A DNA stretch of 64,000 nucleotides from Saprospirales bacterium (GTDB lineage Bacteria; Bacteroidota; Bacteroidia; Chitinophagales; Saprospiraceae), in the NCBI GenBank assembly GCA_016711045.1, contig JADJTT010000001.1, positions 62,001-126,000 of the forward strand, given 5' to 3'. The notes below the pieces were generated by a model. The model saw only the letters and a program-made list of their open reading frames with translations, searched no databases and had not been told where the DNA came from. Positions 53,215 through 62,055 of this stretch are shown piece after piece (position 1 is the stretch's first letter; each line of letters begins with the position of its first letter). A program made the position numbers and the translations under genes.

Positions 53215-55098
53215 TTATTCCTCAATCTCAATTTTGGAATCTTTCGAAAGCGTTAATCCCGTTTCCCGCTCATAGATCTTTTTGTACTTTTCAAAGATCA
53301 CATCCGATTCTTTTTTCCCATTGATTACCAGCTTTTTACCGGACAGTTCAAAATCATAAGAACCGTTGCCCTGGATGTAGCCATCGCGGCGCAATTCCCG
53401 CTCTATTGCAGACTTGAGACTTCCCCCTTTTGGAAAGGGCGCCATTTCATGCATTATCCTTTCGCGGTCCGCCTGCACTCTTTGCTGCTTTTCCACCATG
53501 ATCTCCATCTCCTGTTCCATCCCGCGACGGTGATCTTCCATCGCCCGTTGGCGGTCTTCCATGGTGCGGTGGGCATCTTCCATAGCCCGTTCCTTCGCTT
53601 CTCTCAAGATAATCCGATCATCCTCCCCACTATAGAAGTAAACTTGAGGGTGTGCGTCGTCAACGGAAATCTCCATGGGCTTTCCATCTTCCTCATTGAC
53701 CCAGATCATCACTTTTCCTTCGTCATCCATTTCGGTGGTGACCTTATTTTCCCTTTCTATCCGAGGCGCAGGAGGGGGAGGAGGTGGGGGTGGCGGCGGA
53801 GGAATCCCTGCCCGGGGCGCAGGAGGGGGTGGTGGCGCATGCTCCATATCTGCCCGCATGGCGTTAATATCCTCCTGATAGGCCGTCTGTTTTTCTCGTG
53901 GGATCACTTCTCCATCTACTTTAAATTCTGTAACCTCCCCATTTTCCAGGGTCAACTCCATACGCTGATCGCCTTTTTGCTTGACAATTCGGGCTATTTC
54001 CAAGTTGCGGGAAGGCGGCGGAATAGAATCCAGGTCTTGTGCCAGAGACACCAAGACTGGTCGAATCTCATCGCCTTTGGCGGTCTCCTCATCCGGTTGG
54101 CTGGCGCTGATGGAGAATACGGCCACCGCAGCCAGCAGCAACAGGGTTGCTGTAAATCGTTCCATGATCGTTTTTTTATTATTTGGTTGATTCAAAATTC
54201 TTCGTACACGCTGGAGCAGGGGTTTTCCATCTCCGGTTATCGAAAGCGCAAACGGAGGTGCAGAAACAGCCCGCTCCTGCAGCTGGACCAATGCGTGCAC
54301 ATAGGTCAGCGAACTGCCACACACTGCCACCGCCCAATCGTCACAGCAATTCTCTCGTTCTGTGCGAATAGAGGTGGAAATATACCAGGCTGCCGGGTTG
54401 AAATAATACAGGATCTCCAGGAGTGATTGCAAGAGATTGAGCAGAAAATCATGTCTCCGAATGTGGGCCAGTTCATGCGCGAGAATGGCTTCTACCTCTG
54501 CTACACTCAATTGATTGACCAGTCCCACCGGCATAAGGATCAGGGGTTTAAAATGGCCGATCACGAGGGGAACCGACACCTGAATCGATTCCAACATGCG
54601 GACCGGGCGGCGGATCTTCATCCGGGTGGCTATTTTTTCTAAACGGACTTGCCAATTCGCCCCGTCAGGAGCCGTACCTGTTTGGCGAAGCTGGTGTACA
54701 AACCAATACCCGCCTGCTGTCCGGACCGCAAAAAACAACAGGCCCGCGATCCATGCCATCACCAGAAAAGGAAGCTGCCTGTTGAGGAATGTAGTCAACC
54801 TGGTCAGGTAAGAAGGGCCTGTTGTTTCCGCTATGCCTGAAAAGGAAATGACTAGGCCCTCTCCCATTGCAGATGCGGTATCCAACTTCATGTAAAAGGT
54901 AAACACAGAGGAAAGGAAGAGCCCGGCCAACGCTACCAGCCCGCCTACATAGCGATATTGGGGAGCTAACCGTAGAGCGGCAGCCCGGAATCCGCTCCAT
55001 AGCAGCGCCAAAATTGCCCCCTGCCAAAGCGAGTGAACCATTGTCCAGCCAAGGGCATAGATCCAGGATTCAGGTATGAGGTGAAAAAATGCGTCCAT
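53215..55098 (-). CDS. BlaR1/MecR1-type M56 peptidase sensor with polyproline and coiled-coil tail
   Basis: A protein of 627 residues. The N-terminal membrane part has four hydrophobic segments and the M56 zinc motif 'ILAHELAHIRRHDF' (H-E-x-x-H) near residue 210, then a TM helix at about 315-335 ('TATLLLLAAVAVFSISAS'). The rest is unusual: a polyproline stretch ('APPPPPAP', 'PPPPPPPPPPP') and a charged Met-rich coiled coil built on 'RAMEDHRRGMEQEME' repeats. No penicillin-binding domain is present. It should cleave the BlaI-like repressor encoded 4 bp upstream on receiving a signal. Confidence 0.88.
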   Translation of the reverse strand: MDAFFHLIPESWIYALGWTMVHSLWQGAILALLWSGFRAAALRLAPQYRYVGGLVALAGLFLSSVFTFYMKLDTASAMGEGLVISFSGIAETTGPSYLTRLTTFLNRQLPFLVMAWIAGLLFFAVRTAGGYWFVHQLRQTGTAPDGANWQVRLEKIATRMKIRRPVRMLESIQVSVPLVIGHFKPLILMPVGLVNQLSVAEVEAILAHELAHIRRHDFLLNLLQSLLEILYYFNPAAWYISTSIRTERENCCDDWAVAVCGSSLTYVHALVQLQERAVSAPPFALSITGDGKPLLQRVRRILNQPNNKKTIMERFTATLLLLAAVAVFSISASQPDEETAKGDEIRPVLVSLAQDLDSIPPPSRNLEIARIVKQKGDQRMELTLENGEVTEFKVDGEVIPREKQTAYQEDINAMRADMEHAPPPPPAPRAGIPPPPPPPPPPPAPRIERENKVTTEMDDEGKVMIWVNEEDGKPMEISVDDAHPQVYFYSGEDDRIILREAKERAMEDAHRTMEDRQRAMEDHRRGMEQEMEIMVEKQQRVQADRERIMHEMAPFPKGGSLKSAIERELRRDGYIQGNGSYDFELSGKKLVINGKKESDVIFEKYKKIYERETGLTLSKDSKIEIEE

Positions 55099-55102
55099 AA
55101 CC

Positions 55103-55492
55103 CTATTTTTCGTCGGATTCCAATTTCTTGATCAGCGCTTTTATCTCATCCAACTCTTCCCGGGAAGCATTCCCGTTTCCCAAGGCCTGCACCACCAGCT
55201 TAATGGCAGAACCGCGAAACGCGGCATCTTTCAGTTCATCCAGCAGGCGTCTTTGGGTCGCTCCTTCTTCCACATTTGCTTCGTATATGTGCGAACGGTT
55301 GTCGGTATTCCGGCGCGCCAGTCCCTTGTCTACCATGATCTGCATCAATTTCAATGTCGTAGTATACCCCACGTCCCGCTTCAAATTGAGCCGGTCATTG
55401 ACAACGCGAACAGCTGAAGGGCCGCATTCCCATAAAATTTGAAGTATCTCCAGCTCCGATTCGGTGGGCTTAGGGCGCTTGTCTTTTATCAT
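55103..55492 (-). CDS. BlaI/MecI/CopY-family repressor
   Basis: A protein of 129 residues with a winged helix: 'PTESELEILQILWECGPSAVRVVNDRL', 'VGYTTTLKLMQIMVDKGLARRN' (recognition helix and wing), then the C-terminal dimer helices 'LDELKDAAFRGSAIKLVVQAL'. It is a dimeric repressor of the M56 sensor operon, inactivated by proteolysis. It is the first gene; two palindromic operators lie upstream (55528-55573). No beta-lactamase gene is adjacent, so the regulated target may be elsewhere. Confidence 0.93.
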   Translation of the reverse strand: MIKDKRPKPTESELEILQILWECGPSAVRVVNDRLNLKRDVGYTTTLKLMQIMVDKGLARRNTDNRSHIYEANVEEGATQRRLLDELKDAAFRGSAIKLVVQALGNGNASREELDEIKALIKKLESDEK

Positions 55493-55527
55493 GAGGAATA
55501 AATTTCATTAATGGCACTACAATGATA

Positions 55528-55573
55528 TACGAAATATTTCGTAAGTGCAATTTTTCATACGAAAAAATTCGTA
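55528..55573 (-). promoter_or_regulatory. Twin BlaI-type operators
   Basis: Two perfect or near-perfect 16-bp palindromes, TACGAAATATTTCGTA (55528-55543) and TACGAAAAAATTCGTA (55558-55573), are 30 bp apart centre to centre, three helical turns. They lie 36-81 bp upstream of the repressor start and suggest autoregulation. A TATCATTG stretch near 55527 on the minus strand could be the -7 element. Confidence 0.8.
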
Positions 55574-55601
55574 CTTCGTTTGAATTTAACATTTCTGGCT
55601 G

Positions 55602-55640
55602 AAAGTAAAAGAGCCGCGGTAAGCGGCTCTTTTACTTTTT
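55602..55640. terminator. Bidirectional terminator
   Basis: A perfect 16-bp stem AAAGTAAAAGAGCCGC / GCGGCTCTTTTACTTT with a GGTAA loop. It touches the stop codon of the SWIM-domain gene, whose transcript it ends, and insulates the BlaI promoter. Confidence 0.85.
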
Positions 55641-56959
55641 CAGTCAATACATAGGTTAATCAATCGACCGGCGGAAAGACAGCTCATCGGGAAAAATGTG
55701 GCGCCATCCCATTCGCCAAAAATGTCGATGCCATGCCCTCCACTTATAGCCAGAAGCATCCACCCGGTCTGGTTGGCACACGACAGGGGTAGCGCCTTGC
55801 GGGAAATATCGAACAGCAGCCACTGGCCGGCTGCATCCCTGACGGGTCGGATATTTTCAAAAAGGACAGGAAATCGCGGCACCCAGGGCTGCCTGGATAA
55901 GGCTATGGCGTATTGTTTGCTCATTTCCTCCAGGGAGTCCAACCCCTTAAGGTGGTACGCATGGATCTTTATTTCTTCATGGACACGAACTAAAGCGCGC
56001 TGGGGGTAGGCTGATGGATAATACACCAGGCTACCGTCAAACTGCTGCCCCAATTTCCAATGGTGTTCAAAAGGTTGGTCGCCCCACGCAAAATCCAGAA
56101 AAAGGGCAAAATCGCCGCTTTTTTGATCCTGGACCCAGGCCCGGCGAAAACGAAGGTTGTCTTCTTCCCCCTCCAGCACCCCGAGCACCGTCCAGCGGCC
56201 TTCGACGGGCGGCGCCTGGAGCACTTCTTCTTTTTTGATCGACAACCCGGCGATCTGGACCAGGTCCATGGTCAATTCTTCCGATAGGACTTCCGCCCGC
56301 TGGAAGGTGCGCAACAGGAGAAACAGGTCGGCCATTTCGGCGAGCAATTGTTCCTGCCAATCGGTTCGGCCGAGCAATTTTTTCCAGTTGCGCATGCGCC
56401 GGCCGATGCTGCCGAGTTTGGCGTCTACCATGCGGGCTGCAAATCGTTCGAGCGCCTGCTCCGCTTGTCCGTCCAGGCTCCCCAATCCCTGCCGGATGGT
56501 ATCTGCCAACCAGCGTTCCAATTCTTCCATGCCCTGGCTCATGCGTTCCAGCCGGCTTTCCCGGTTGCGGCGGCGTTGTTCCAGGGCCTCGGGACCTGGA
56601 GCGCCGGGTTCTGCGTCCTTAGCGGTGCCTTTTTGTTCCAGCCGGCCGAGGTTTTCAATCACCCATTCCGGGAAGGCAGTTGCGCCTACCAGCGAATCCG
56701 GGTTTCCCACAGCTATGCCGGCCAGGGCCAGCACGTGTTTGCAGGGTTTTTTCTGCACCGAGCAGGAGCAATGAAATGAATGGTCGGAAAACTGGAACAA
56801 GACTTTATGGAGTGTCGCCTTTCCGGTACGGGAAAGGCCCCAGCAGAGGTTGCCCTGGGCGCCCAGGTCTTTCCATTTTTTGGGGGAAATTAAGGCCTTC
56901 GCCCGTTCCCAGGTAGCAGGATCAGGAGCCCATTTTTCCAGTTCTTCCTGTGGCTGCAT
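55640..56959 (-). CDS. SWIM zinc-finger protein
   Basis: A protein of 439 residues. A SWIM zinc finger lies near residue 62: 'FHCSCSVQKKPCKHVLALA' (C-x-C-xn-C-x-H). The rest is long and helical with a charged segment at about 110-145 ('EALEQRRRNRESRLERM') and no recognised domain. In other bacteria such proteins occur next to MoxR/VWA genes or Swi2/Snf2 helicases; here none is adjacent. It binds DNA or protein. It lies 10 bp downstream of the aldehyde dehydrogenase gene's end, on the same strand. Confidence 0.85.
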   Translation of the reverse strand: MQPQEELEKWAPDPATWERAKALISPKKWKDLGAQGNLCWGLSRTGKATLHKVLFQFSDHSFHCSCSVQKKPCKHVLALAGIAVGNPDSLVGATAFPEWVIENLGRLEQKGTAKDAEPGAPGPEALEQRRRNRESRLERMSQGMEELERWLADTIRQGLGSLDGQAEQALERFAARMVDAKLGSIGRRMRNWKKLLGRTDWQEQLLAEMADLFLLLRTFQRAEVLSEELTMDLVQIAGLSIKKEEVLQAPPVEGRWTVLGVLEGEEDNLRFRRAWVQDQKSGDFALFLDFAWGDQPFEHHWKLGQQFDGSLVYYPSAYPQRALVRVHEEIKIHAYHLKGLDSLEEMSKQYAIALSRQPWVPRFPVLFENIRPVRDAAGQWLLFDISRKALPLSCANQTGWMLLAISGGHGIDIFGEWDGATFFPMSCLSAGRLINLCID

Positions 56960-56969
56960 ATCCTATCGC

Positions 56970-58397
56970 TCAAAGCCAGCGGAAGATCATGTCCGCCAGG
57001 CGTTTCTTGATTCCGGAGTAAGGGGGCGTGATCAACGGGAGCAGATCCGGCCAACCTTGTTTGTATATACTACGGGCATTGGAGAACTCCAGGAAACCGG
57101 CATACCCGTGCCCTTTCCCGATACCGCTTTCATTCATCCCCCCAAAGGGCATGCGGTTCTGGAAAAAGTGGAGGTTGTTTTCGTTGACCGCCGTGGTACC
57201 TGCCCGGGTTTCCCGGATCAGCTTTTGAATATTTTTTTTGTGCCGGCTATAAATGTATAAGGCAAGCGGAGATGACTCATCCCGCAGGTAATTGATCGGT
57301 TCATCCAGGCTCTTAAAGGTCCGGAAGGGAAGGATGGGCCCAAATATTTCTTCCTGCATGGCCCGTGCATGGAACGGTACATCGCCAAGCAGGGTCGGGC
57401 TAATATAGTTTTCTGAGGCATCCAACTCCCCGCCCAGTTCTACAGAAGCTCCTTGCTCGATCGCTTCTTCCAGCATAGCTTTCAGGCGTTGAAAATGGCG
57501 GGTATCCACGATCCGCGCGTAGTCGTCCGATTCTTTGGGTGATTCCCCGTAAAATTGCCGGATAGCTTCCTTGAAAGCGGCCAGAAAAGGGCCGGCCACT
57601 TTTTCGTGGACCCACAGGTTGTCAGGCGCTACACAGATCTGGCCTTTGTTGACACATTTCCCCCACGCGATCCGCATCGCCGTCATGGGTATATCGGCTG
57701 ATTCATCTACGATACCGGGCGACTTGCCGCCCAGTTCCAGCGTGACGGAGGTGAGATGCGCAGAGGCAGCCTTCATCACCTGTTTGCCCACCCCGGGTGA
57801 GCCTGTAAAAAAGATATGGTTAAACGGCTTTTCCAGCAAGGCTTTCGCCAGGTGCAGGTCGCCTTCCATCAGGTAGACCTCTTCCTTGGGAAACAATTCA
57901 TCCATCATCCGCTTCAGGACAGCACTGGTATGGGGCACAAATTCGGAGGGCTTTACAATAGCGCAGTTGCCTGCAGCGATAGCGGAGATTAACGGACCAA
58001 GGGTCAATAAGACCGGAAAATTCCAGGGAGCCAGAATGAGTGCCAACCCTTTGGGCTCGTAATGGATATACGAATTGGACCCGATGAGCAAAAGGGATTT
58101 GCCCACTGGCTGTGGCTCCATCCAGCGAGCCAGGTTTCTTTTTACAAAATTGATCTCGTCTTTTACCGTGAATAACTCTGTGAGATCAACTTCCATCTGG
58201 TGTTTGCGGAAATCGGCGTACATCGCATCCCGAATATCCTGCTGGTAGCGAAAAAGGGCCTTCTTCAGGCGCTCAAGCTTTTCCTTTCGCGCTTTGGCGG
58301 TCGTGTTGGCTACCGCAAACCGGTTGGCCTTCTGCAGTTCAAATACCTCCGTGATCTCGAGCTGCAATTCTTCCATTTTGATATCTACCAAAGACAT
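56970..58397 (-). CDS. Aldehyde dehydrogenase (class 3-like)
   Basis: A protein of 475 residues with the NAD(P)-binding 'FTGSPGVGKQVMKAA' near residue 200, the general-base Glu in 'TLELGGKSPGIV' and the nucleophile Cys in 'NKGQICVAPDN' near 255. The short length and a hydrophobic C-terminus ('PPYSGIKKRLADMIFRWL') match the family 3 fatty-aldehyde dehydrogenases. It oxidises aldehydes to acids. It is 10 bp from the SWIM gene and may be cotranscribed. Confidence 0.93.
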   Translation of the reverse strand: MSLVDIKMEELQLEITEVFELQKANRFAVANTTAKARKEKLERLKKALFRYQQDIRDAMYADFRKHQMEVDLTELFTVKDEINFVKRNLARWMEPQPVGKSLLLIGSNSYIHYEPKGLALILAPWNFPVLLTLGPLISAIAAGNCAIVKPSEFVPHTSAVLKRMMDELFPKEEVYLMEGDLHLAKALLEKPFNHIFFTGSPGVGKQVMKAASAHLTSVTLELGGKSPGIVDESADIPMTAMRIAWGKCVNKGQICVAPDNLWVHEKVAGPFLAAFKEAIRQFYGESPKESDDYARIVDTRHFQRLKAMLEEAIEQGASVELGGELDASENYISPTLLGDVPFHARAMQEEIFGPILPFRTFKSLDEPINYLRDESSPLALYIYSRHKKNIQKLIRETRAGTTAVNENNLHFFQNRMPFGGMNESGIGKGHGYAGFLEFSNARSIYKQGWPDLLPLITPPYSGIKKRLADMIFRWL

Positions 58398-58440
58398 AGG
58401 GATTTACAGTTTCAGTGTGCGTTGTAAAAATAGAATTTAT

Positions 58441-59439
58441 TCACCCTCCTATGGTTGACATAGATTCGCCAACCGGGTTTTCCCAGCGACGTTGCTCTGC
58501 TTCGAATCCATTTTTAGCCCTACTTCCCAACGCCGACAAAAATGCATCGTGCAATTGGGCATCGGTGGCCTCATTGCGCAGCAAGTCGCGCACGTTGAAC
58601 ACCCCCGCATCGTACAGACAGGTTTTTAACATGCCTTGGGGCGTGATCCGGATGCGGTTGCACGTGCCGCAAAAAGTGCGGCTATAGGCGGCAATGATCC
58701 CGATCGTGCCGGCAGCCCCGGGAATGCGGTAGTTTTGAGAAGTGGAGAAAGGCGGATCCTGGACCTTTTCCAAATCCGGATAATGCGCCCTTAGATAGGT
58801 CAGTATTTGACGATGGTCCCAAAAGAGACGGGGCGATTGCGCGCCTGCTCCATTGAATGGCATTTCTTCAATAAATCGAATACCAACCGGCCTGGTTCGG
58901 GACATTTCGGCGAGAAGGAACAGGTCTTCCATATTTTTTCCCTCCATGACCACGGCATTGATCTTGACCTCTATTTTCTCTTCGAGGAGGGCTTCCAGCG
59001 TCTGCATCACCTTGTCAAATACATCGCGGCGGGTGATCTGAAAAAAACGATCCCGGTCCAGGCTGTCGAGACTGAGGTTTACCGAGTGGATACCCATTTT
59101 TTTCAATTCCGGTACCAGCCCCGCAGTAAGTGTGCCATTGGTCGTGATATTGATCTTTTTCAGTCCTTCGATCTGGCTGAGTTGTTGCAGGAAGGGCATC
59201 ATATCTTTTCGCACAAAAGGTTCTCCCCCTGTAATCCGCACTTTTTCAATGCCCATATCGACCAATACGCGGATGAGTCGTTCCATTTCCTCATAGGTCA
59301 TGAGGTCGTCTTTGTCCACATAATCGATCCCTTCTTCCGGCATACAGTAGAAGCAGCGCAAGTTGCAGCGATCGGTCACTGCCAGTCGCAAGTAGTTGAT
59401 AATGCGGCCGTGGTTGTCGAAAAGACGGGGTTTATCCAT
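58441..59439 (-). CDS. moaA: GTP 3',8-cyclase (molybdenum cofactor)
   Basis: A protein of 332 residues from ATG 59439 (MDKPRLFDNHG); a TTG at 59454 adds five residues and is less likely. Radical-SAM cluster 'VTDRCNLRCFYCMPEEG' (C-x3-C-x2-C) near residue 24, second cluster 'CGTCNRIRITPQGMLKTCLYD' near 260, and the C-terminal Gly-Gly ('GESMSTIGG') needed by MoaA. It turns GTP into the cyclic precursor of molybdopterin. No other moa gene is in the window. Confidence 0.95.
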   Translation of the reverse strand: MDKPRLFDNHGRIINYLRLAVTDRCNLRCFYCMPEEGIDYVDKDDLMTYEEMERLIRVLVDMGIEKVRITGGEPFVRKDMMPFLQQLSQIEGLKKINITTNGTLTAGLVPELKKMGIHSVNLSLDSLDRDRFFQITRRDVFDKVMQTLEALLEEKIEVKINAVVMEGKNMEDLFLLAEMSRTRPVGIRFIEEMPFNGAGAQSPRLFWDHRQILTYLRAHYPDLEKVQDPPFSTSQNYRIPGAAGTIGIIAAYSRTFCGTCNRIRITPQGMLKTCLYDAGVFNVRDLLRNEATDAQLHDAFLSALGSRAKNGFEAEQRRWENPVGESMSTIGG

Positions 59440-59519
59440 GGTTGTGTTGGTCAATAGCCTTCAAATCTATGATAATTTCTTCATACTTGGAATGGCAATG
59501 CCATTGGATTTGCTGCGTT

Positions 59520-59527
59520 TAGCTTTG
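59520..59527 (+). promoter_or_regulatory. Possible -7 promoter element
   Basis: TAGCTTTG matches the Bacteroidota TAnnTTTG -7 consensus and lies 31 bp upstream of the endonuclease start at 59559. The -33 element is not clear. Confidence 0.4.
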
Positions 59528-59558
59528 TACATTTGTCTCCGATAAAAACACCTTTGCT

Positions 59559-60650
59559 ATGCGGCTGTTCTTTGTGTTGGTCTTTTTTCTTTCTGCTCGG
59601 GTCCTGTTTGCTCAATTCCATGAGCCGGTTTTCCCAGGTTTGAACGGACAGGAATTGCTGGACGCGCTGGCTACCACGTACAAACCTCTTTCTCTCGTCA
59701 ACAACTTCACCAACGATACGCTCTACAAGGAGATCTACCTCGAACCCGGCGATAGTTTGCGCTGCATATATACCGGTTATACTGTCTATCTGCCACCTGG
59801 TTTGGATCCTTCCCAGGCTGCATTTTCCGAAAACATCAACATGGAGCACACCTACCCCAAAGCGATGGGCGCAGAGACAGGCCTGGCCGCAGACGACATG
59901 CACCACCTTTTCCCTTCCCGGGCGGATGTCAACAACGCACGGGGCAACCTTCCATTTGGAGAGGTAAACGACCCGGATGCAGACCAATGGTTTTACCTGG
60001 ATCAAACGCTTTCCAATGTACCCGGAACCCACATCGACCTGTATAGCGAGGTCCATAATAACGACCTTTTTGAACCGCGGGAAGACCACAAGGGAAATGT
60101 CGCCCGGGCCATGTTTTACTTTTACACCATGTACAAAGCGCAGGCCGACCTGGCGAATAACACCTTCTTTGAGGCCCAGCGCGAAACGCTTTGCCAGTGG
60201 CACTACGCAGACCCCGTCGACTCGCTCGAATGGGTCCGTACGTTCCGCATCGCCGGCTATCAGGAAGGTAAGCCAAACCCTTTTGTGCTGGATTGTACCC
60301 TTCCCCAACGGAGCTACTGCCAAAATATGGGGCTTTTTTGCGAGCCTGTATCCGGGTATGATCCGGAGTTGAACATTCCATTTGATGCCTTTTTCCTCAA
60401 CCCCAACCCCAGCAACCGGCAGGTTCGCCTGGAATATGTGTTGCGGGAAAAAGCCCAGGTAACCATTGAGCTCTATGATGCCCAGGGGCACTTTCTGGAA
60501 CAACTTAAGCAAGGCGAACAAACGCCGGGAGCTTATGCCCTGGAATGGGAAAACCCCGCCTTATCTTCCGGAATGTATTGGTGGAAATTCCAGGTGACCA
60601 CGGAAAGAGGTACCTTGTCCACTACCCGAAAAATGGTTCTTCAATATTGA
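59559..60650 (+). CDS. Secreted endonuclease I with T9SS sorting domain
   Basis: A protein of 363 residues with a signal peptide (MRLFFVLVFFLSARVLF). The Endonuclease_1 (EndA/NucM) domain at about 30-265 has the His-Me finger 'NMEHTYPKAMG' and 'DMHHLFPSRADVNNARGNLPFGEV'. A C-terminal type A T9SS domain follows (about 280-363: 'FFLNPNPSNRQVRLEY', 'SSGMYWWKFQV'). It digests extracellular DNA for nutrients or biofilm turnover. It stands alone. Confidence 0.93.
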   Translation: MRLFFVLVFFLSARVLFAQFHEPVFPGLNGQELLDALATTYKPLSLVNNFTNDTLYKEIYLEPGDSLRCIYTGYTVYLPPGLDPSQAAFSENINMEHTYPKAMGAETGLAADDMHHLFPSRADVNNARGNLPFGEVNDPDADQWFYLDQTLSNVPGTHIDLYSEVHNNDLFEPREDHKGNVARAMFYFYTMYKAQADLANNTFFEAQRETLCQWHYADPVDSLEWVRTFRIAGYQEGKPNPFVLDCTLPQRSYCQNMGLFCEPVSGYDPELNIPFDAFFLNPNPSNRQVRLEYVLREKAQVTIELYDAQGHFLEQLKQGEQTPGAYALEWENPALSSGMYWWKFQVTTERGTLSTTRKMVLQY

Positions 60651-60676
60651 AAAACAAGTGCTCTGACATAATTAAT

Positions 60677-60713
60677 TTATAAACACTGCGGCTTGCGGCC
60701 GCATTGTTTATAA
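60677..60713. terminator. 16-bp stem-loop
   Basis: TTATAAACACTGCGGC pairs with GCCGCATTGTTTATAA (one mismatch) around a 5-base loop. It lies between the endonuclease and phoD genes, with no long T run. Confidence 0.55.
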
Positions 60714-60732
60714 GCAAATTACATAAGCTATC

Positions 60733-62055
60733 ATGAAATCAACAACTAACTTCCTGCTTCTTTTCCTCCTCGGAACTTTATCCCTCTCTGCTCAACGCGA
60801 GCTGCTTCAATCAGGCCCCATGCTGGGCTATTCGGAAATGCGGGAGGTCATGCTGTGGGTGCAGACTACCGGTCCTGCCAACGTGCAATTTGGCTATTGG
60901 CCCGAGGAACACCCTGACCTGATAGCCTACACAAAAACCTATAGCACCGTCCAGGACGAAGCTTTTACTGCCCGCCTTGTGGCCGATCAGGTAGAACCGG
61001 GCATGCGATACGACTATCAATTGTTGATCAATGGAAAGCCCGTGCAACTGGACTATCCCACTACCTTTCAAACCCAGGCTCTTTGGCAATGGCGCACCGA
61101 CCCGCCTGGCTTCACCTTTGCGCTGGGGAGCTGCAATTATGTCAATGAACCCGAATACGACCGGCCAGGTACCCCGTACGGGGCTGATCACCAGATTTTC
61201 GAAGCCATCCATCAAATGGCTCCGGATATGATGCTTTGGATGGGCGACAACGTATATCTCCGGGAGGTGGATTGGTATAGTCAAAGCGGTATTTTCAAAC
61301 GCTATACCCACACCCGCTCGCTGCCGGAAATGCAGCCTTTGCTGGCTTCCACCCACCATTATGCGATTTGGGACGACCACGATTATGGCCCTGATAACTC
61401 CGACCGCAGTTTTTTGCAAAAGGAAGAAACCCTGAAGGCATTCAAGCTTTTTTGGGGGAATCCCACTTACGGCTTGCCTGGGGAAGGAGGAATCACCACC
61501 CATTTCCAGTGGGCAGACGTAGAATTTTTCATGCTGGACAACCGGTATTTTCGCAGCCCCGACAAACGAAAAACAGGAGAACCGACCCAGCTTGGCGAAG
61601 CCCAGATCCAATGGCTGATCGACGCGCTGGCCTCCAGCTATGCCTCTTTCAAATTCGTGGTCATTGGGGGGCAGGTATTGAGCACGGCAGCCTATGCGGA
61701 AACGTACATCAATACAGCTCCTGAAGAACGTATCCGTTTGCTAAAACTAATCGAAGAAGAAGGGTTTAAAAATGTGATATTTCTGACCGGCGACGTCCAT
61801 CACTCCGAGCTCAGCAAGTTGACGCTCAACAATGGAAATGAACTGTATGATTTCTCGGTTTCACCCTATACCGCCGGGCCGGATACTCGAACGCTGGTTC
61901 GAAATGGGTTAGTCGTGGAAGGAACCGTTGTGCAGGAACGCAATTTTGCCACTATCGAGGTTACAGGTCCCCGCACTCAGCGAATGTTAACCCTTCGGGT
62001 ATTCAATTCATCCGGGGAAGAATTGTGGATGCGTACTATTGATCAGCAGAAATAG
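60733..62055 (+). CDS. phoD: PhoD-like alkaline phosphatase/phosphodiesterase
   Basis: A protein of 440 residues with a signal peptide (MKSTTNFLLLFLLGTLSLSA). The N-terminal beta domain ('GPMLGYSEMREVMLWVQT') is followed by the PhoD metallophosphatase domain: 'FALGSCNYVN', 'DMMLWMGDNVYLREVD' and 'YAIWDDHDYGPDNSDRSF', which supply metal ligands, and 'FLTGDVHHSEL'. It releases phosphate from extracytoplasmic esters or diesters. Its last 20 bp overlap the convergent acyltransferase gene. Confidence 0.93.
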   Translation: MKSTTNFLLLFLLGTLSLSAQRELLQSGPMLGYSEMREVMLWVQTTGPANVQFGYWPEEHPDLIAYTKTYSTVQDEAFTARLVADQVEPGMRYDYQLLINGKPVQLDYPTTFQTQALWQWRTDPPGFTFALGSCNYVNEPEYDRPGTPYGADHQIFEAIHQMAPDMMLWMGDNVYLREVDWYSQSGIFKRYTHTRSLPEMQPLLASTHHYAIWDDHDYGPDNSDRSFLQKEETLKAFKLFWGNPTYGLPGEGGITTHFQWADVEFFMLDNRYFRSPDKRKTGEPTQLGEAQIQWLIDALASSYASFKFVVIGGQVLSTAAYAETYINTAPEERIRLLKLIEEEGFKNVIFLTGDVHHSELSKLTLNNGNELYDFSVSPYTAGPDTRTLVRNGLVVEGTVVQERNFATIEVTGPRTQRMLTLRVFNSSGEELWMRTIDQQK

